Shown here: in pieces, positions 1 to 12,400 of the stretch
Layout: each line of letters opens with the position of its first letter
Numbering within the stretch: position 1 is the first letter of the stretch
Assembly: GCA_011009095.1 (NCBI GenBank)
Contig: VTPC01003677.1
Location: forward strand, 186,001-250,000
Origin: Ignelater luminosus
Lineage: Eukaryota; Arthropoda; Insecta; Coleoptera; Elateridae
DNA length: 64,000 nt
Reading direction: 5' to 3'
Program-made: the position numbers and the translations under genes
Notes under the pieces: generated by a model
The model's input: only the letters and a program-made list of their open reading frames with translations
What the model was told of the DNA's origin: nothing
Databases searched by the model: none

Positions 1-739
1 TCATCTCAACTAAATACAAACCTACTTGACCTACTTTAGTGTGCAGAACAACAAGCTCCAAATATTGATGCATCAGTTACGAAAACTAGATATTTCATTT
101 AAAAATGGAATGTACTTGTATTTGAGATACCTATCCAGTCTGTGAAATTGGCACGCAATATAAACACTTAAGAGATTCCGGACATAGTTAGACTTTCTTG
201 TGTGCATGTTGTGGTGCTCCCCATCGCATCGTGGAGCTGTTGTCTTTTTCATAACAGAAACAATGCATCAAAAAGGAGAGAGAGTATCTCCGTTTTATTA
301 CAAGATCTGCAAGCTCGTCTCACTGTGAATGTATACTTTTTAAAAGAAAGTCGTGTTGATGCTTAGGGAGGATTATACCTGCAGATTAATACATTATCCC
401 AACACTTTCATCTGGCAATATCACTTCTAACATGTTGTGTACAATATCTCAGTTTAACAAGTCGAGTTCTAATTCGATTGTTGACATGGCTAAACTTTTA
501 ACTCCGAAAGCATTTTAGAGGGTTTTACACATACACTAAGGTCCAAATATAACGGATAAATTAATTTTCTATGGTAATAATCGTGTAAACAAAAAATCTT
601 AAAACAGGTAAATATTTAAATTTAAAACGACGCATCAGCAACGGCTTGTAATTGCTGAAAGATTTGCAAATTTTCAAAAATCTGAAAATATTATGCAACG
701 TATTAACACCCCTACATATAAATTTATGTTGTGTCAAAT
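1..739. other. No recognisable gene
   Basis: AT-rich sequence with scattered stops on both strands. The short open frames show no domain signature or codon pattern. I see nothing I can name before the gypsy integrase remnant begins near 740. Confidence 0.5.
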
Positions 740-1715
740 AAGGAATCAAAAGCGACCTCCGAAGGGTAGAGAATTTACACTGGATAAGCAAATACTAGTA
801 CTTGCAGTGTTAAAAGCTAGCGGAAGGAGATATCGTTTGCTATCTAGGAAGGAAGACGCCAGAGAATAATGCAGACGGTGTGAAGTTTGTGCAACCGGTA
901 ATGGGCCACTTGGTAAGAAGAAGGCCCCAATGCAACAGTGTAACGTTGGTAGTCCATTCGAGAAAATTGCCATAGACATTGCGGGTCTATTCCCAGAGAC
1001 AGACACAGGAAATAAATATATTTTGGTAGCAAAGGACTATTTTAGTAAATGTATAGAGGCATACGCTGTACCAAATCAAGAAGCGGCTACGGTTGCTGAC
1101 GTGCTGGTGGAAGAATTCTTTAGACGTTTTGGTGTCCCACTAGACTTGCATTCCGACCTAGGCAGGATATTTGAGTCGGCACTATTCCAAAAGTTGTGCC
1201 AATTATTGGGTATCCGAAAAACGAGAACTACACCGTTGCACCCGCAATCGGATAGAATGGTGGAGAAAATGAATAGAACGATGGGGAAGAACTTGTTGAA
1301 GGTTGTGTCCAAGCATCAGCGCGATTGAAACCAATACCTGCCTTTGTTTCTAATGGCAAAACGCTCGGCTGTACAAGAAACAACTGGCCACACTCCAGCT
1401 GCAGTGTTGTTCCGGCGCGAAATTCGGTTACCATGATGTACAGTTTGGTTTCAAACCCAGTGAAAATAACGTAGTCGGTGATGATTACGTTGATAACCTT
1501 TGTAAGAAGTTAAACTCCATTCATGAAAACGGTCGTCGTAACATTCAGATGGCCAGTGACAAGATGAAAGAGCAATACAACTTTAACACCTAAGCAGGAC
1601 GGTATCAACTCGGAGATCTAGTTTGGTTATATCGTCCCCAAAGACAAAGAGGCTTGTCTTCGAAGCTGCAAAGAGCATGGAAAGGGCCCTACAAGGTCAA
1701 TAAATAAATAAATCA
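740..1715 (+). pseudogene. Ty3/gypsy integrase, degraded
   Basis: This is the C-terminal part of a Ty3/gypsy pol polyprotein. It starts with a damaged zinc-finger end (CRRCEVCA near 870-895). The integrase core follows as an open stretch at 930-1328 with the D,D,E residues in context: AIDIAG, LHSDLGRIFE and HPQSDRMVEK. Beyond the stop at 1328 the frame continues in pieces (TTGHTPAAVLF, then a chromodomain-like GDLVWLYRP near 1610-1640). It integrates element cDNA in an intact retrotransposon. Here stops and frameshifts make it non-functional. The reverse transcriptase and gag would lie left of the window or are deleted; the sequence left of 740 does not look like pol. The match to the gypsy integrase family is clear. 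Confidence 0.85.
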
Positions 1716-1825
1716 CTTGATATACCGTATTAGAAAACCACCAAGAGGAAAAATGTGGTTGACTCTGTATGCAGGCGAAAATTAAGTCGATATAGAAAAA
1801 CCAGTAGCCGACATACAACGCGCAA

Positions 1826-2470
1826 ATGTTGCGATTGAAGATCGGAAATCCCCATATACAGACTTTAGCATTTTACTCAAATGGTAGAAAAGCTCGTTTT
1901 GGTGTTGTTCATGAGCAACATAAAAACCTGTTTGAAGTTTCAAAAGAATACTTTTTACTGCGTGGCAAAAGACTTGAAGATGTCTCTCAAGTTCAAGTTT
2001 GGTCGCACAAAAGAAATAACTTTACAACACCCCAAAGTAGGCAAAACCTGCTATCTACAAGACCAGGGACAATTCCTTTATTATCTGGTCATGAAACTTC
2101 ATTCATGTGAAACGTCGCAGTATGAGGATTTGTGGAAGGCTCTTCACGACTTAAAGATACAGCTCCAAGCGCACGGGGTTAAGAAGTTGGTTATGCCAAA
2201 AATTAGATGTGGTCTAGATAGATTGAATTGGCGTACCGTGCGTAATATGTTGGAAGTGATATTTCAGGATGCCGGTGTGGAAGTATTGGTTTGCAGTTAT
2301 AATCCTGGAACATCCTTTCAGAAGTCCGAGAAAACGGTGAATTGCTTTTTTTCAAAAACTCGAGATGTACTAGGGGTTCGGCATGCAAGTAGCGTCATGA
2401 TCCAGAAGCCATGGCCGGAATCCGTAAAACATTACTTTCGATACTGCCACGAGACGCAACAGTGTTAAGA
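1826..2470 (+). CDS. Macro-domain (OARD1-like ADP-ribose hydrolase) frame inside the gypsy element
   Basis: The open frame 1881-2468 (195 aa) resembles the macro domain of OARD1/TARG1, which removes terminal ADP-ribose from proteins. Matching landmarks are CVAKDLKMS near residue 27, GQFLYYLVMKLHS near 63, and MPKIRCGLDRLNW near 104, which corresponds to the catalytic-loop MPRIGCGLDRL of the family. The ADP-ribose-binding Gly-rich loop that should follow KMS is shortened to SLKFKFG, so binding is probably lost. It lies after the integrase and directly before the polypurine tract and LTR, the place an env or accessory ORF takes in LTR elements. It could be cargo captured by the element or a host fragment. 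No host-style intron is visible. The frame is open to the LTR, while the integrase next to it is broken. Confidence 0.6.
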
Positions 2471-2479
2471 AGGGGGCAG
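2467..2479 (+). promoter_or_regulatory. Polypurine tract of the gypsy element
   Basis: A purine run containing AAGAAGGGGGCAG ends immediately before TGTAACG, the first bases of the LTR. This is the expected plus-strand primer site for reverse transcription. Confidence 0.7.
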
Positions 2480-2763
2480 TGTAACGCGCCACCAATCGAA
2501 TATACCAAAGAAGACTCGAACTGTCTAGGCGTTACGACTGTCGAATACGCAAGAAAAGATGCGAACCTTCTAGATTCATCGAGAGAAACATGGAAACGAT
2601 ATATAAAGGCAAGCGGGAATACAGAGACCAGTTACGCAGTGAATAAGCTTGGGTCCACGTCTAGTAGATGTGGTAACGAACAGAAATAAATGTGTAACCA
2701 GTGATATAAATTTAGTAAAAATAAATATTACAAAAAAATTAACGTTTTATGAAAAACGTTACA
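2480..2763 (+). repeat. 3' LTR of the gypsy element (284 bp)
   Basis: It begins TGTAACG and ends CGTTACA, a perfect 7-bp terminal inverted repeat of the TG...CA type, placed right after a polypurine tract. AATAAA-like signals occur near 2685-2725. No second copy is in the window, so the 5' LTR is either left of position 1 or deleted. Confidence 0.75.
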
Positions 2764-3495
2764 ATATGTAACAACAACGTACACTTCAAATACGTAAATA
2801 CGTAAATACGCTGTTCAGTTAATATCTTTCAGAATAAAATTATTATAACATTTTATAGAAATGGTCCTACGCTCGTTTACAACCGGTATAGTAGGAACTA
2901 ATATTTAGTTAAACTATACAATTCTACAAATTGTTTGTGATTTTCTTCAATGTTACTTTATGAAACTCCATGTTAACAATAAACTCAGATAAAACTACTA
3001 CTTTAATCAAGACAGCTGTCTACATGTAACTATCGTAAAACAACAGACCTCTAGTCTGCTCCGAACGATCTACGCGTACAACTTATAGCTTTATGTTTTA
3101 AATGTTCTGTGAAACTTTACGTCTGGATATCTGTAGCCTTTCAGGTTTTCGTAAGCATTCAGGTCATTGTAAAGCCTTTAGTGCGTGCTAATTTGAGGTA
3201 TTTAACTTCTTTGGGTTTTCAGAATTTTTTTTAATTGTTTACTAACCCTTCGTTAGTGTTAGATTTACTCTTTTACGTATTCCTGCTGTAGGTCTCTTCA
3301 ATAAATAAACATAATGGTTATACAAAACACAATAATATATTTAAACAAATGTTTACAACAAATACTGTACAACAAATGAAATTGCTTATGGTGCATTAAC
3401 AATATTAATATTCAGGTACTGATCAGCCTTCTTTTTCTAGAAATACAAAAAAAATATTAATTACGTACTACTCAGAATGATTAAAATCAACATTA
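2764..3495. other. Intergenic, no gene seen
   Basis: AT-rich spacer between the gypsy LTR and the stop codon of the NRF-6-like gene. It should contain the 3' untranslated region of that minus-strand gene. TTTATT motifs near 3300, 3330 and 3515 are candidate poly(A) signals on the minus strand. Nothing else was recognised. Confidence 0.4.
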
Positions 3496-6400
3496 CTAAC
3501 TTTCTACTCGCCTAAATAAAACCTTATCTATTGTTATCATGGGAAATTCAATCGTCAACGTTAAAATGACAGAAACAAGAAACGCACATGCAAAATCTCC
3601 CCAGAATTTGTACATCTAAAAGGGAAATACATAAATATTTAAATTTCTTCTTTAATTTTATATCTACTCACAGCTTCAAAGTTGTTAAACAAGGGAACAA
3701 CCCTCATCTGAGATGTTATTATATAAATTATTGGATAATGAACAATATAAAGCGTGTATGTTAATTTTGAAACCACTTGAAATGTTGGTAAAGATAAAAA
3801 CCAGTTTATTGGACCTACAGGATAAAATACAAAAACAGATTTACTTAGATGGAAAAAAAAACGTGATTGGTTTTACCTCCATGTCCGTTCGTGCAGGCAA
3901 AAATTATCCAACCTATTGCAATTGCCCAAACGGGACGAACTAACGCCAAATGGAAAGAGTTGGCTAATCTATTTTCTTCTCCTTTTACTAGCCGATGTCC
4001 GGCAAAAACGCAAAGACATAATATTATCAAAGCATTGATCCATAAAACGAGAACGACTAGCTAAAATTAAAATTTCCGCAAGAAATTAATTGCTACAGTC
4101 TTAAAGTAGAACCGTTACCTTATTCTTTATAATTCTTAAGCGACCTGCTTTGCTTTCAAAAATGAAATATCCCAATATAATACCAATAAGCCAAGGAGCT
4201 GCTCGTGTATGAATAGGAAAGTAATACAGCCATACATAATCCATTTGTTTTTCAAATCTGAATCATTTACAAAATAAGTCTATATTGTAACTTCAAGGAC
4301 TAAATTGTATCTACTCACTCATGATTACCATGCATAAACGCGTTCAATTTATAGAACCATCCAATTAGAAAGCAAGTAATCATAGACATGATAGTTAAAG
4401 ATGCGGTTACAGACAAACTTAATTTTGGCCATTTCTTCATAGGAATAATTAAAAAGGGTGACACAATAAATAATTGCATGTCTAAACTTAAATACCATGT
4501 TTGAGGGATGCACTGAAAACATGTAAACATGTTACCTTTTTAATTATTTCAAAATTGATTTAAATTTAATTACTTACCATGGCTTTTCCACGGCCAATAA
4601 TGTTTTGGATATAGAGTAGAGCTTTCCACCAGTGTATTTCACAACCTTCCACTAATTCCTTTTCTATTACGTTTGACCACAACGGCCCGGAACCAACATG
4701 TCGTAGTAAGTACATGTGAAATACTATTACCACTGCTAATACTGGAGTTAACCTGCAAATTTAAAGTTTACTTTTCCAATATCAAAATAAGCTGCAAGCA
4801 GTAGGTTGTGACTAGGTAGTGTAGATCAAATTTGTTACTTATAGGGCCGTCTCTATTAACATATTTGTAAAGTATAGTGTGTTCTATTTTTGGCGTATTC
4901 ATGGCGTACGTTAAACACACGACCTTCACGAACAGGTCAGTTGTTACTTTTATAGTCTGGGCATTTTCAAAAATTTTATTTTTTTTTGTAGTTCTAAAAG
5001 CGCGAATTTTAAAATATTGTGCTGCACATTGACATTTTGAAGTTCACATTCAAAATTATTTGATAATTGTAACTGTACAAAAGTAAAGCCTGCAGAGTTT
5101 TACAGAAGTTTTTGAATTATTTCAGTTTGCTGAAATAAAATTGCTACAATGTCAGCTTAATCTTCAAACGTCGCGTCGTAAGTCTAAAGACAAAAACATT
5201 CTGTAAACGTAATAATAATGTCGCGGTACATTCTCTTATGCCCGGTTTCTGAAAGCAATTTATCTAACCGATAAAGTTATGCATTCCATAAATCGCCAAA
5301 AGGTGTTTCTCAAACGCTATGTTGTATTTATGAGACCGATATCGGCTTCATAAGTTATCGGAGCAAGTGCCCGGTTTCTGAAAGGTGATGTTATGTGTCA
5401 TATAGTTATCGGATGCATAACTTTATGGAACCGATAAAATTCGTAAGTGTTGCTCAAAATATTGTACTCTACTTTATAACTATCGGTTTCTTAAGTAGTT
5501 ACGAGAGAAACCGATAGGTGGCTACTGCACTTGCAACACTAGAAAAACAAAAAATACTTTAAAAAACTGAAATAATTTGAAACTGTTACACATTTTTCAA
5601 CAATACTGTCGTTCTATACCGGCACTTTCATCTTAAACATAACCTGCTGTTAGCGATAGGTAATTGAAAAACAGCCGCGCGAAACCTCAACCGATGTAGA
5701 ATGCGCCGGCGCTACATAACTTATCGCACCGACTTGCTCCGATAACTTATGAAGCCGATATCGGTCTCATAAATACAACATAGCGTTTCAGAAACACCTT
5801 TTGGCGATTTATGGAATGTATAACTTTATCGGTTAGATAAATTGCTTTCAGAAACCGGGCACAAGTCGGTGCGATAAGTTATGTAGCGCCGGCGCATTCT
5901 ACATCGGTTGAGGTTTCGCGCGGCTTTTTTTCAATTACCTATCGCTAACAGCAGGTTATGTTTAAGATGAAAGTGCTGGTATAGAACGACAGTATTGTTG
6001 AAAAATGTGTAACAGTTTCAAATTATTTCAGTTTTTTAAAGTATTTTTTGTTTTTCTAGTGTTGCAAGTGCAGTAGCCACCTATCGGTTTCTCTCGTAAC
6101 TACTTAAGAAACCGATAGTTATAAAGTAGAGTACAATATTTTGAGCAACACTTAAGAAGTTTATCGGTTCCATAAAGTTATGCATCCGATAACTATATGA
6201 TACATAACACCAGCTTTCAGAAACCGGACATCAGAAACCGGGCATTAATGAATGAATTGATCAAATACAGGATATCTGATTTAGCATTAATTACGTAAAA
6301 TTGTTTTCTAAGAGCCCATAAGACGACTTTGGAGAATTGTTATGAAATTAGATTTGGTATATTTAGTTAATTGCTTAATTAATGAAGTGATTTGCAACAT

Positions 6401-9400
6401 TATTTATGCAAAAACCTTACATCAGAATTAATTAGTTAATAATGAAAAAAGAAGATTGAAGCGTTTTTCAATAAATGATTGTAGAAAGTCGAGTATTCTT
6501 AAGAATATCGTAGCTATCTGATTTACCAAAAACAAAAATCTTTTGGTAAAATATTTTAAAACATTTTTATCTTGCAGGACTTAAGAACTAAAACAAAATT
6601 TGAGCAAGAAGGTGTTAAAATTGCTGCTAAACGTGTTACGCAGTCTAATCTCTTTTCAATAGTTCTAGCAACAAAAACTTCAACATTAACAACGCAAACA
6701 TCCATAAAAGCCTCAAATGCGTAAAAAGAAGTGTCTTAATAACAAAACGAACAGAAATTGAGTTAAAGTTGTACTACTAACAAAGAAAATAATTTTTTCT
6801 TTAAAAAACATCCCGGAATTGTGTTAATTAAAAACTTTTAGACAAGAAATGCCTAACAAATTTTGAAGATTAGCGAAGTGACGAACCACAATTTGAATTT
6901 GGTGCGTTACTAGCGGGGTGAGTAACGTCTTTGGCGGCTAACATAAAAAACACGCCAGTACCCAGCCTGTGCAAAAGTGACAACTGACCAGATCTAGAAG
7001 GTCGTAATTAAACATTATTAGAGACAAACCTATAAAGTTTGCATTGTACTTTCCTAGTCCTTCAGACCAAGTTCATTGGTAAAAACAAAATGTGCTGACC
7101 TTCGTTTGCTTTGTTTTTTTGCTATAAGCAGATTCTTAAAAGTACTCTTATTCTTTTCCTGTTGAAGTAATAAAACCGCTTTCCATTAATTTACGTAGGG
7201 TCTGCTGTTCGACGATTTTAGCTTTTTGACTCTCACGTTGTTCGCAAAAGAAAAGTAAGAATTTTGGTAGAAGTTGTATTTGAATTCGTTGCTTAAAATA
7301 TGTACAATAGTCGAAAGAGAAGTTTCTAAAACAGCGACAGGCAACCACATTTCGATGTATGCTGTAAATACTGTGTTACTTGAACCACTTTGTACTTGAT
7401 GTACTAGTAATCTCTGTTCTAAAATATAGTAGGGCGTAAAAATAAAAGTTGCGACGGTATGCGTAAATAATCAACCCTAAAATAGGACACCATCACATAG
7501 CGCTGCTGGAGTTCATAAATATGCTAAAAAGTTACCTAAAGAGATCCTCCCACAGGTCAGTAGGCCTGAGCCCATGAGGGGTCTTTTTGGACTTCTAAGT
7601 AGATTTGTCATCTATATTTTGTGGAGGCCCTTTTTTTTAGAAACCTACTGCATTGCAGGGGTTGTGGGGATAACTGTGTAAAAGCGACTAGATTTTTAAA
7701 TACTGCTGTGTTGTTGCAAGCGAGTACGTCAGCTGTTGGATAAAATGATTATTCAAGCATACCGTTGCTTTTATCTTTATGATCTACTACGTTTTAGAAT
7801 TTCTTTCTTGACATAGACTTATGTTTAGGAATAATCTGGAAATAAGCTTTTAAATTAAATACATCAGGGGTACATTTGCCATTGTGCTTGGAGATTAGAA
7901 GAGACAGATAAGGTTATCTGTTACGTGACCAATTTTACATTAGACAATGCCAAACGCATGTAAGAAGTTTTCAATCAGTTGGTCAGAGTATAATCAGTAA
8001 ACAAACCAGTGTAACCTCTATCTTTTGTTTTCGAGGTTGTTCAAACAAACAACACGTTTTAGCAACAAAAAACGATAAAAATAAATTATAATTGTGCCAC
8101 TAGTCATAAAGGTTAGAAGAGTTTAGAGATGAGCAGCCAAAACTTAAATCGGACCCGTATGAAGCTTTTAAAAACGTCGTCGGCGGTCAGGTCAATCACT
8201 GATCCTTCCATTGGGGTATGGTTTTGACTGCGTCTACTTCGTGGACTCAGTATTGCCTAATTCTTACCCACGCTCTCATGTTGTTTGACGGCGAAGTTTA
8301 CTCAATGGTGTGACGGCCAGGCAGAATTGTTCCGAGCGCTTACTCTCTGAAACGAAGAAAACTCGACGGTTTTCCAATAATAGGTTCCTGGCTTTCAGGT
8401 TGAAGAGCAGGTTAAGACTGGACGGGAAATCCATTTTCAAAATGATTTCGTATGCCTGTGTCAACATATAATGTATCGAGAACTTTTATCCGGGCCTGGA
8501 ATGCCTTGGTTACTCGGACGGATTTCTAGTTTACAACGGTGGCACTCATGAACTTGGACGGTCAGTTGTAATCCTTTAGTAGATGAGCAACCTCATTTCA
8601 TACGAAAGATGCAACGGAACTGGCGTCTACCAAAGCCCTAATCTGGCGTCCGTTAATACCAGCAAGTATGAATGGCCTGGTGTCCAATACATCAAAGGTG
8701 GCGGTTGAGAAGCAACTCCAGGCCCGCTAGTCAAGTCTCTGCGTTGCTGGCAAGTACAGTCGCGGGACATAATACCTTTTTTCCCGCAGCGGGAACAGAA
8801 CAGGATCGACCAATTTCGGCATTCAGTTTGAGAATATCCACTCTGGCAGCATTTTCAACAAACAGCTGCTGGCCTTGACACCGGCGGTCCAGAACTCTGT
8901 CTGGTCGATGTACCTGACGGCACATTCTTTGTTGCCGGCGGTTGAGACGGATCAATGAGTTTAAGCTTATTTTGGTTTCGTACTACGGACGGCTGACATA
9001 CTTCCGTTTCGGGCTGGTTGGGCTTAGTCGTGGCCGTAGCTGATTCATGGTTTCTCGAAATCGAAATTCCACCCTTCGATTTTAATTCTAGGTGGAGCTT
9101 TTCGTATCCTTGTACAGTGCGAAGAAAGTCCGAAATATTTCGGTAATCATTCCGGTACGGCAGCGGTACAAATTTAGGTAAAGACAGAACAATTCTTGTT
9201 TCTCGGCGTCAAGTTTAGAGAGTTTAGAAAGAGAAAGAAAAACAAGAAACTTTAGTATTTGATGACTTTGCACTACTGATCTGAAGAAGCAGTTAAAAGA
9301 CTTAAGAAAATTAAGTAACAAAAGCGCAATAAATGAAGTTTGATTGAATTGCTAGACAACGAAAATGTGTTGAAATTATTGCAAGCAGAATTTGCAACAG

Positions 9401-12400
9401 AAATGTTGCGACACAGAGCGGATTTTTTTAATGCTTTTTTGTGCAGTCTACAATTACGTCACAAACTACAGTGAAGCATAAACTCTGTTCCAGAGTAAAC
9501 TTGGTAAATATAAAAGAAAGCTTGCCGGTTCAAATAAGAGAAGGAAATTGGATTTGGACGGAGTGAAAGAATTTGCAGTAAATGACTTCCACAAGTTGAA
9601 TACCTCCGATGAAATGTGCCAAAGTTGTCATCATCAGGTTTATTCTACGCAATATGAGTTAGCACAATACAACACGACGCGACGGTTTAATTTCTAATAG
9701 GTTTCAACACTTACTGGTCAAACCAAGCCATCAAAGCACAAAGAAATGAGTTTATTTCAGACAGTCTAAAAGTTGCTATAAAAACTTCACATCTTGCAGC
9801 TACACAGAATCCCTGGAACAACCATGATACTTTTACCATTGTCCCTTTCACTTTTCCACAAGTTGTTGAAGTCTTGCCTTGTCCAGCATGTAAGACTGCT
9901 GGTATAGATAACAAAAAAAAGCAGAGACCAAAAAAGAAGAGAAAAAACAAAATCGTAAACAGCAGGGAGAGTTTTCCAACAAAGATGATGGAACAACGAG
10001 TTATAGTCGACATTTTCCGTCTCACCCCCTTAGTCAACAAAGCCTTAGACTGTGGCAAAATTTGCAAGAGATTGCAATTATCTATTTCCAATAGAAGCTG
10101 AATAAATCTCGACATAAATGATTGTGCTATTAGAAAAGATGATCCTTTTGCATTAGTTTTGGGATCCTACTGTGAAGGTTTTGGCTATTTGACTTCATTC
10201 ATGACCCCACATTTCGTTTGGCTGAAGAAAGAGTAGATGGATCAACTATGAAAGCTATTCAGGATGACTTTTCATCTGCTATTGAAGAAGAAATTAGAAT
10301 CGCCAAAAAGAGACAGGAGAGTTGATAGAAAAGAATTCCTTCTCATCACAGACATAGTCGATGACGGTTACCTCAAAAGGACATATAGACACTTCTTTTT
10401 CTCAAATGCAGGCTATACTGTAATAGTTAGAAAAAATACAAGAAAAATTTTTTTGTCGAGTCAGAAGTGAATTCTTGTTCTATTTGTGATAATCACGTAG
10501 AAAGAGAGAAACTCAAAGAAAATAATTGTTTCAAAAACTGCCGAGTAGTTAGCATTACTTCATCCTTAATTCTTTCAGGCCTTTTATTTTATCCCCACAT
10601 ATTTACTTTGCAGAAAATAGTCAGCACAAGCTATGGAGAGTGACGTTATTGTATCTGAGATTCTTTATCTTTTTGAAACATACGACATCATTCTGAAGTA
10701 TGTAGTAGGAGAGGAAAACTCTAGCATTTTCTCAAGGCTAAAAATTAAAGTTGAGACAAAGTATTCTGGCTGCATCTCCATCGAAAAGGTAGATTGTGTG
10801 AATCACGCTATTCGGGGTGTTAATGCAAAACTGTACAGCATTCTGAAGAACACGTCCTTCAAGAAGAAGAATGCAAATTTTAGTGCAAGCAAATATTCAC
10901 CAGTAATATGATCAAAAACCAACTTTTACTATTGTGTTTACTAGGATTAAATATCCCTTCCTTCATAACTAACATAAATTCTCTTTCTTCATAGATTCGG
11001 TCGGGACGCACGAGCAGCTATGAACTACAATTCTGCCCATCAAGATGATGTAGACCCTTCTACAAATCTAGTACAAAGTGTTTATCGGAGGATGTAGAGA
11101 GTGTAGTGTGTCATATTTTCGGAGAACATGGAAAGTGCAAGAAGTATTTTAGCGACTCATGCGGGGGAGAGAACAAGTACAATGAAATAAAGTGTTCGGC
11201 AATTAAAAAGCAAATATCTTCAACCTTTTCTCGTCTAGTTGCCACATCCCGTCGTTTTCTTCCCAATCAACTCTCAAATGAATATAATGTGTAGACACGT
11301 CTCGGAAAAATGTATCAACTACGCAAAAAGAAGATCCTATTTGAGACAGGTAGATGCTGCAGCGTTGGCCTTCAATAGTGAGGCATTTTGGCCTCTCCAA
11401 AGAATCAATTCTGATAAAGAAGAGGACAATTCAAAATCCTGTTACGAAAAGTAAAAATGAGAAATATGACCATGGCCCAGAGATATTTGAAGGTTGCATG
11501 GCGGACGCTGAAATGGTACCACTTGCGGAACAATTTGAGAAAAAGCTGCAAGTGACGAAAAATCAATAACACCAAATCAAATCAAACACAATAGGCCAAC
11601 ATTTCAATTTAAACAACAAGTTGGAAAAAATAAACAAAATCCCAGCTACTGTGACTCGTAACTTGCAATTTCAAAAACTCTAGTCCCCCAAATTAAACAC
11701 TGAAAAAAGCATTATATCCATCCGATATTAGTATTAACAAAAACATAATTCGAGGGCTGAACCTGGAGTCCAAAGCCAGAGATGTTGACAGACTTCTTCA
11801 AAATGTGGAGGTTAGGGAATGTGAATTGTTTGTTTTCCTTGAAAATGGGATCTTCTGTGCTTCTCCTGATGGAGTCGTAGAGGAAGATGGTCTTCTGGAG
11901 ATAAAGTGTCGAAACGTGCCTCCAAAAGGGATTTCACATCGAAAATCGGACAAGTTCCTTTTTCATGATTCTTCTGACACGCTTGTTGTCAATAAAAATC
12001 ACAAGTATTTCAGACAAGTTGTAATACAACTCTATTGTGCCGATGAAAAGTGATGTGACTTTTTTTACTTACTACGAAAATAATAGTAACGTTGACCAAC
12101 TCTACCTTTACTCTTCTATCCGAGTTGAAAGAAATGAAGGCACTTTGAAGAAATGGGAAAAAAATAAAGCAAAAATGCATCCGCATTTTTCGTCATGCAA
12201 TAAGCCCTGTAATACTACAACCAATGTTTCCCTAAACTGAAAGATTTCGTGTTCCGGAGTATAGAAAAATTACAATGAAAGAAGGAAAAAAAATTAAAAC
12301 ATAAACGACTGAAAAACGCTAATACAAATAGAGGTACTGATGATCCAACCCGTAGCGGTAATGATAAAGCAGTCAATCAAGAGAAATTTATTATTGTGAA

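Noticed and set aside
561..1032. Minus-strand open frames over the gypsy region
   Set aside because: They are shadows of the plus-strand integrase remnant; no motif and overlapping one another.
7148..7348. Minus-strand 66-codon frame
   Set aside because: No signal peptide, domain or splice context; length expected by chance in 12 kb of intron.
8672..8878. Plus-strand 68-codon frame
   Set aside because: It is antisense to a readable zinc-knuckle/protease remnant on the minus strand, which explains its composition.
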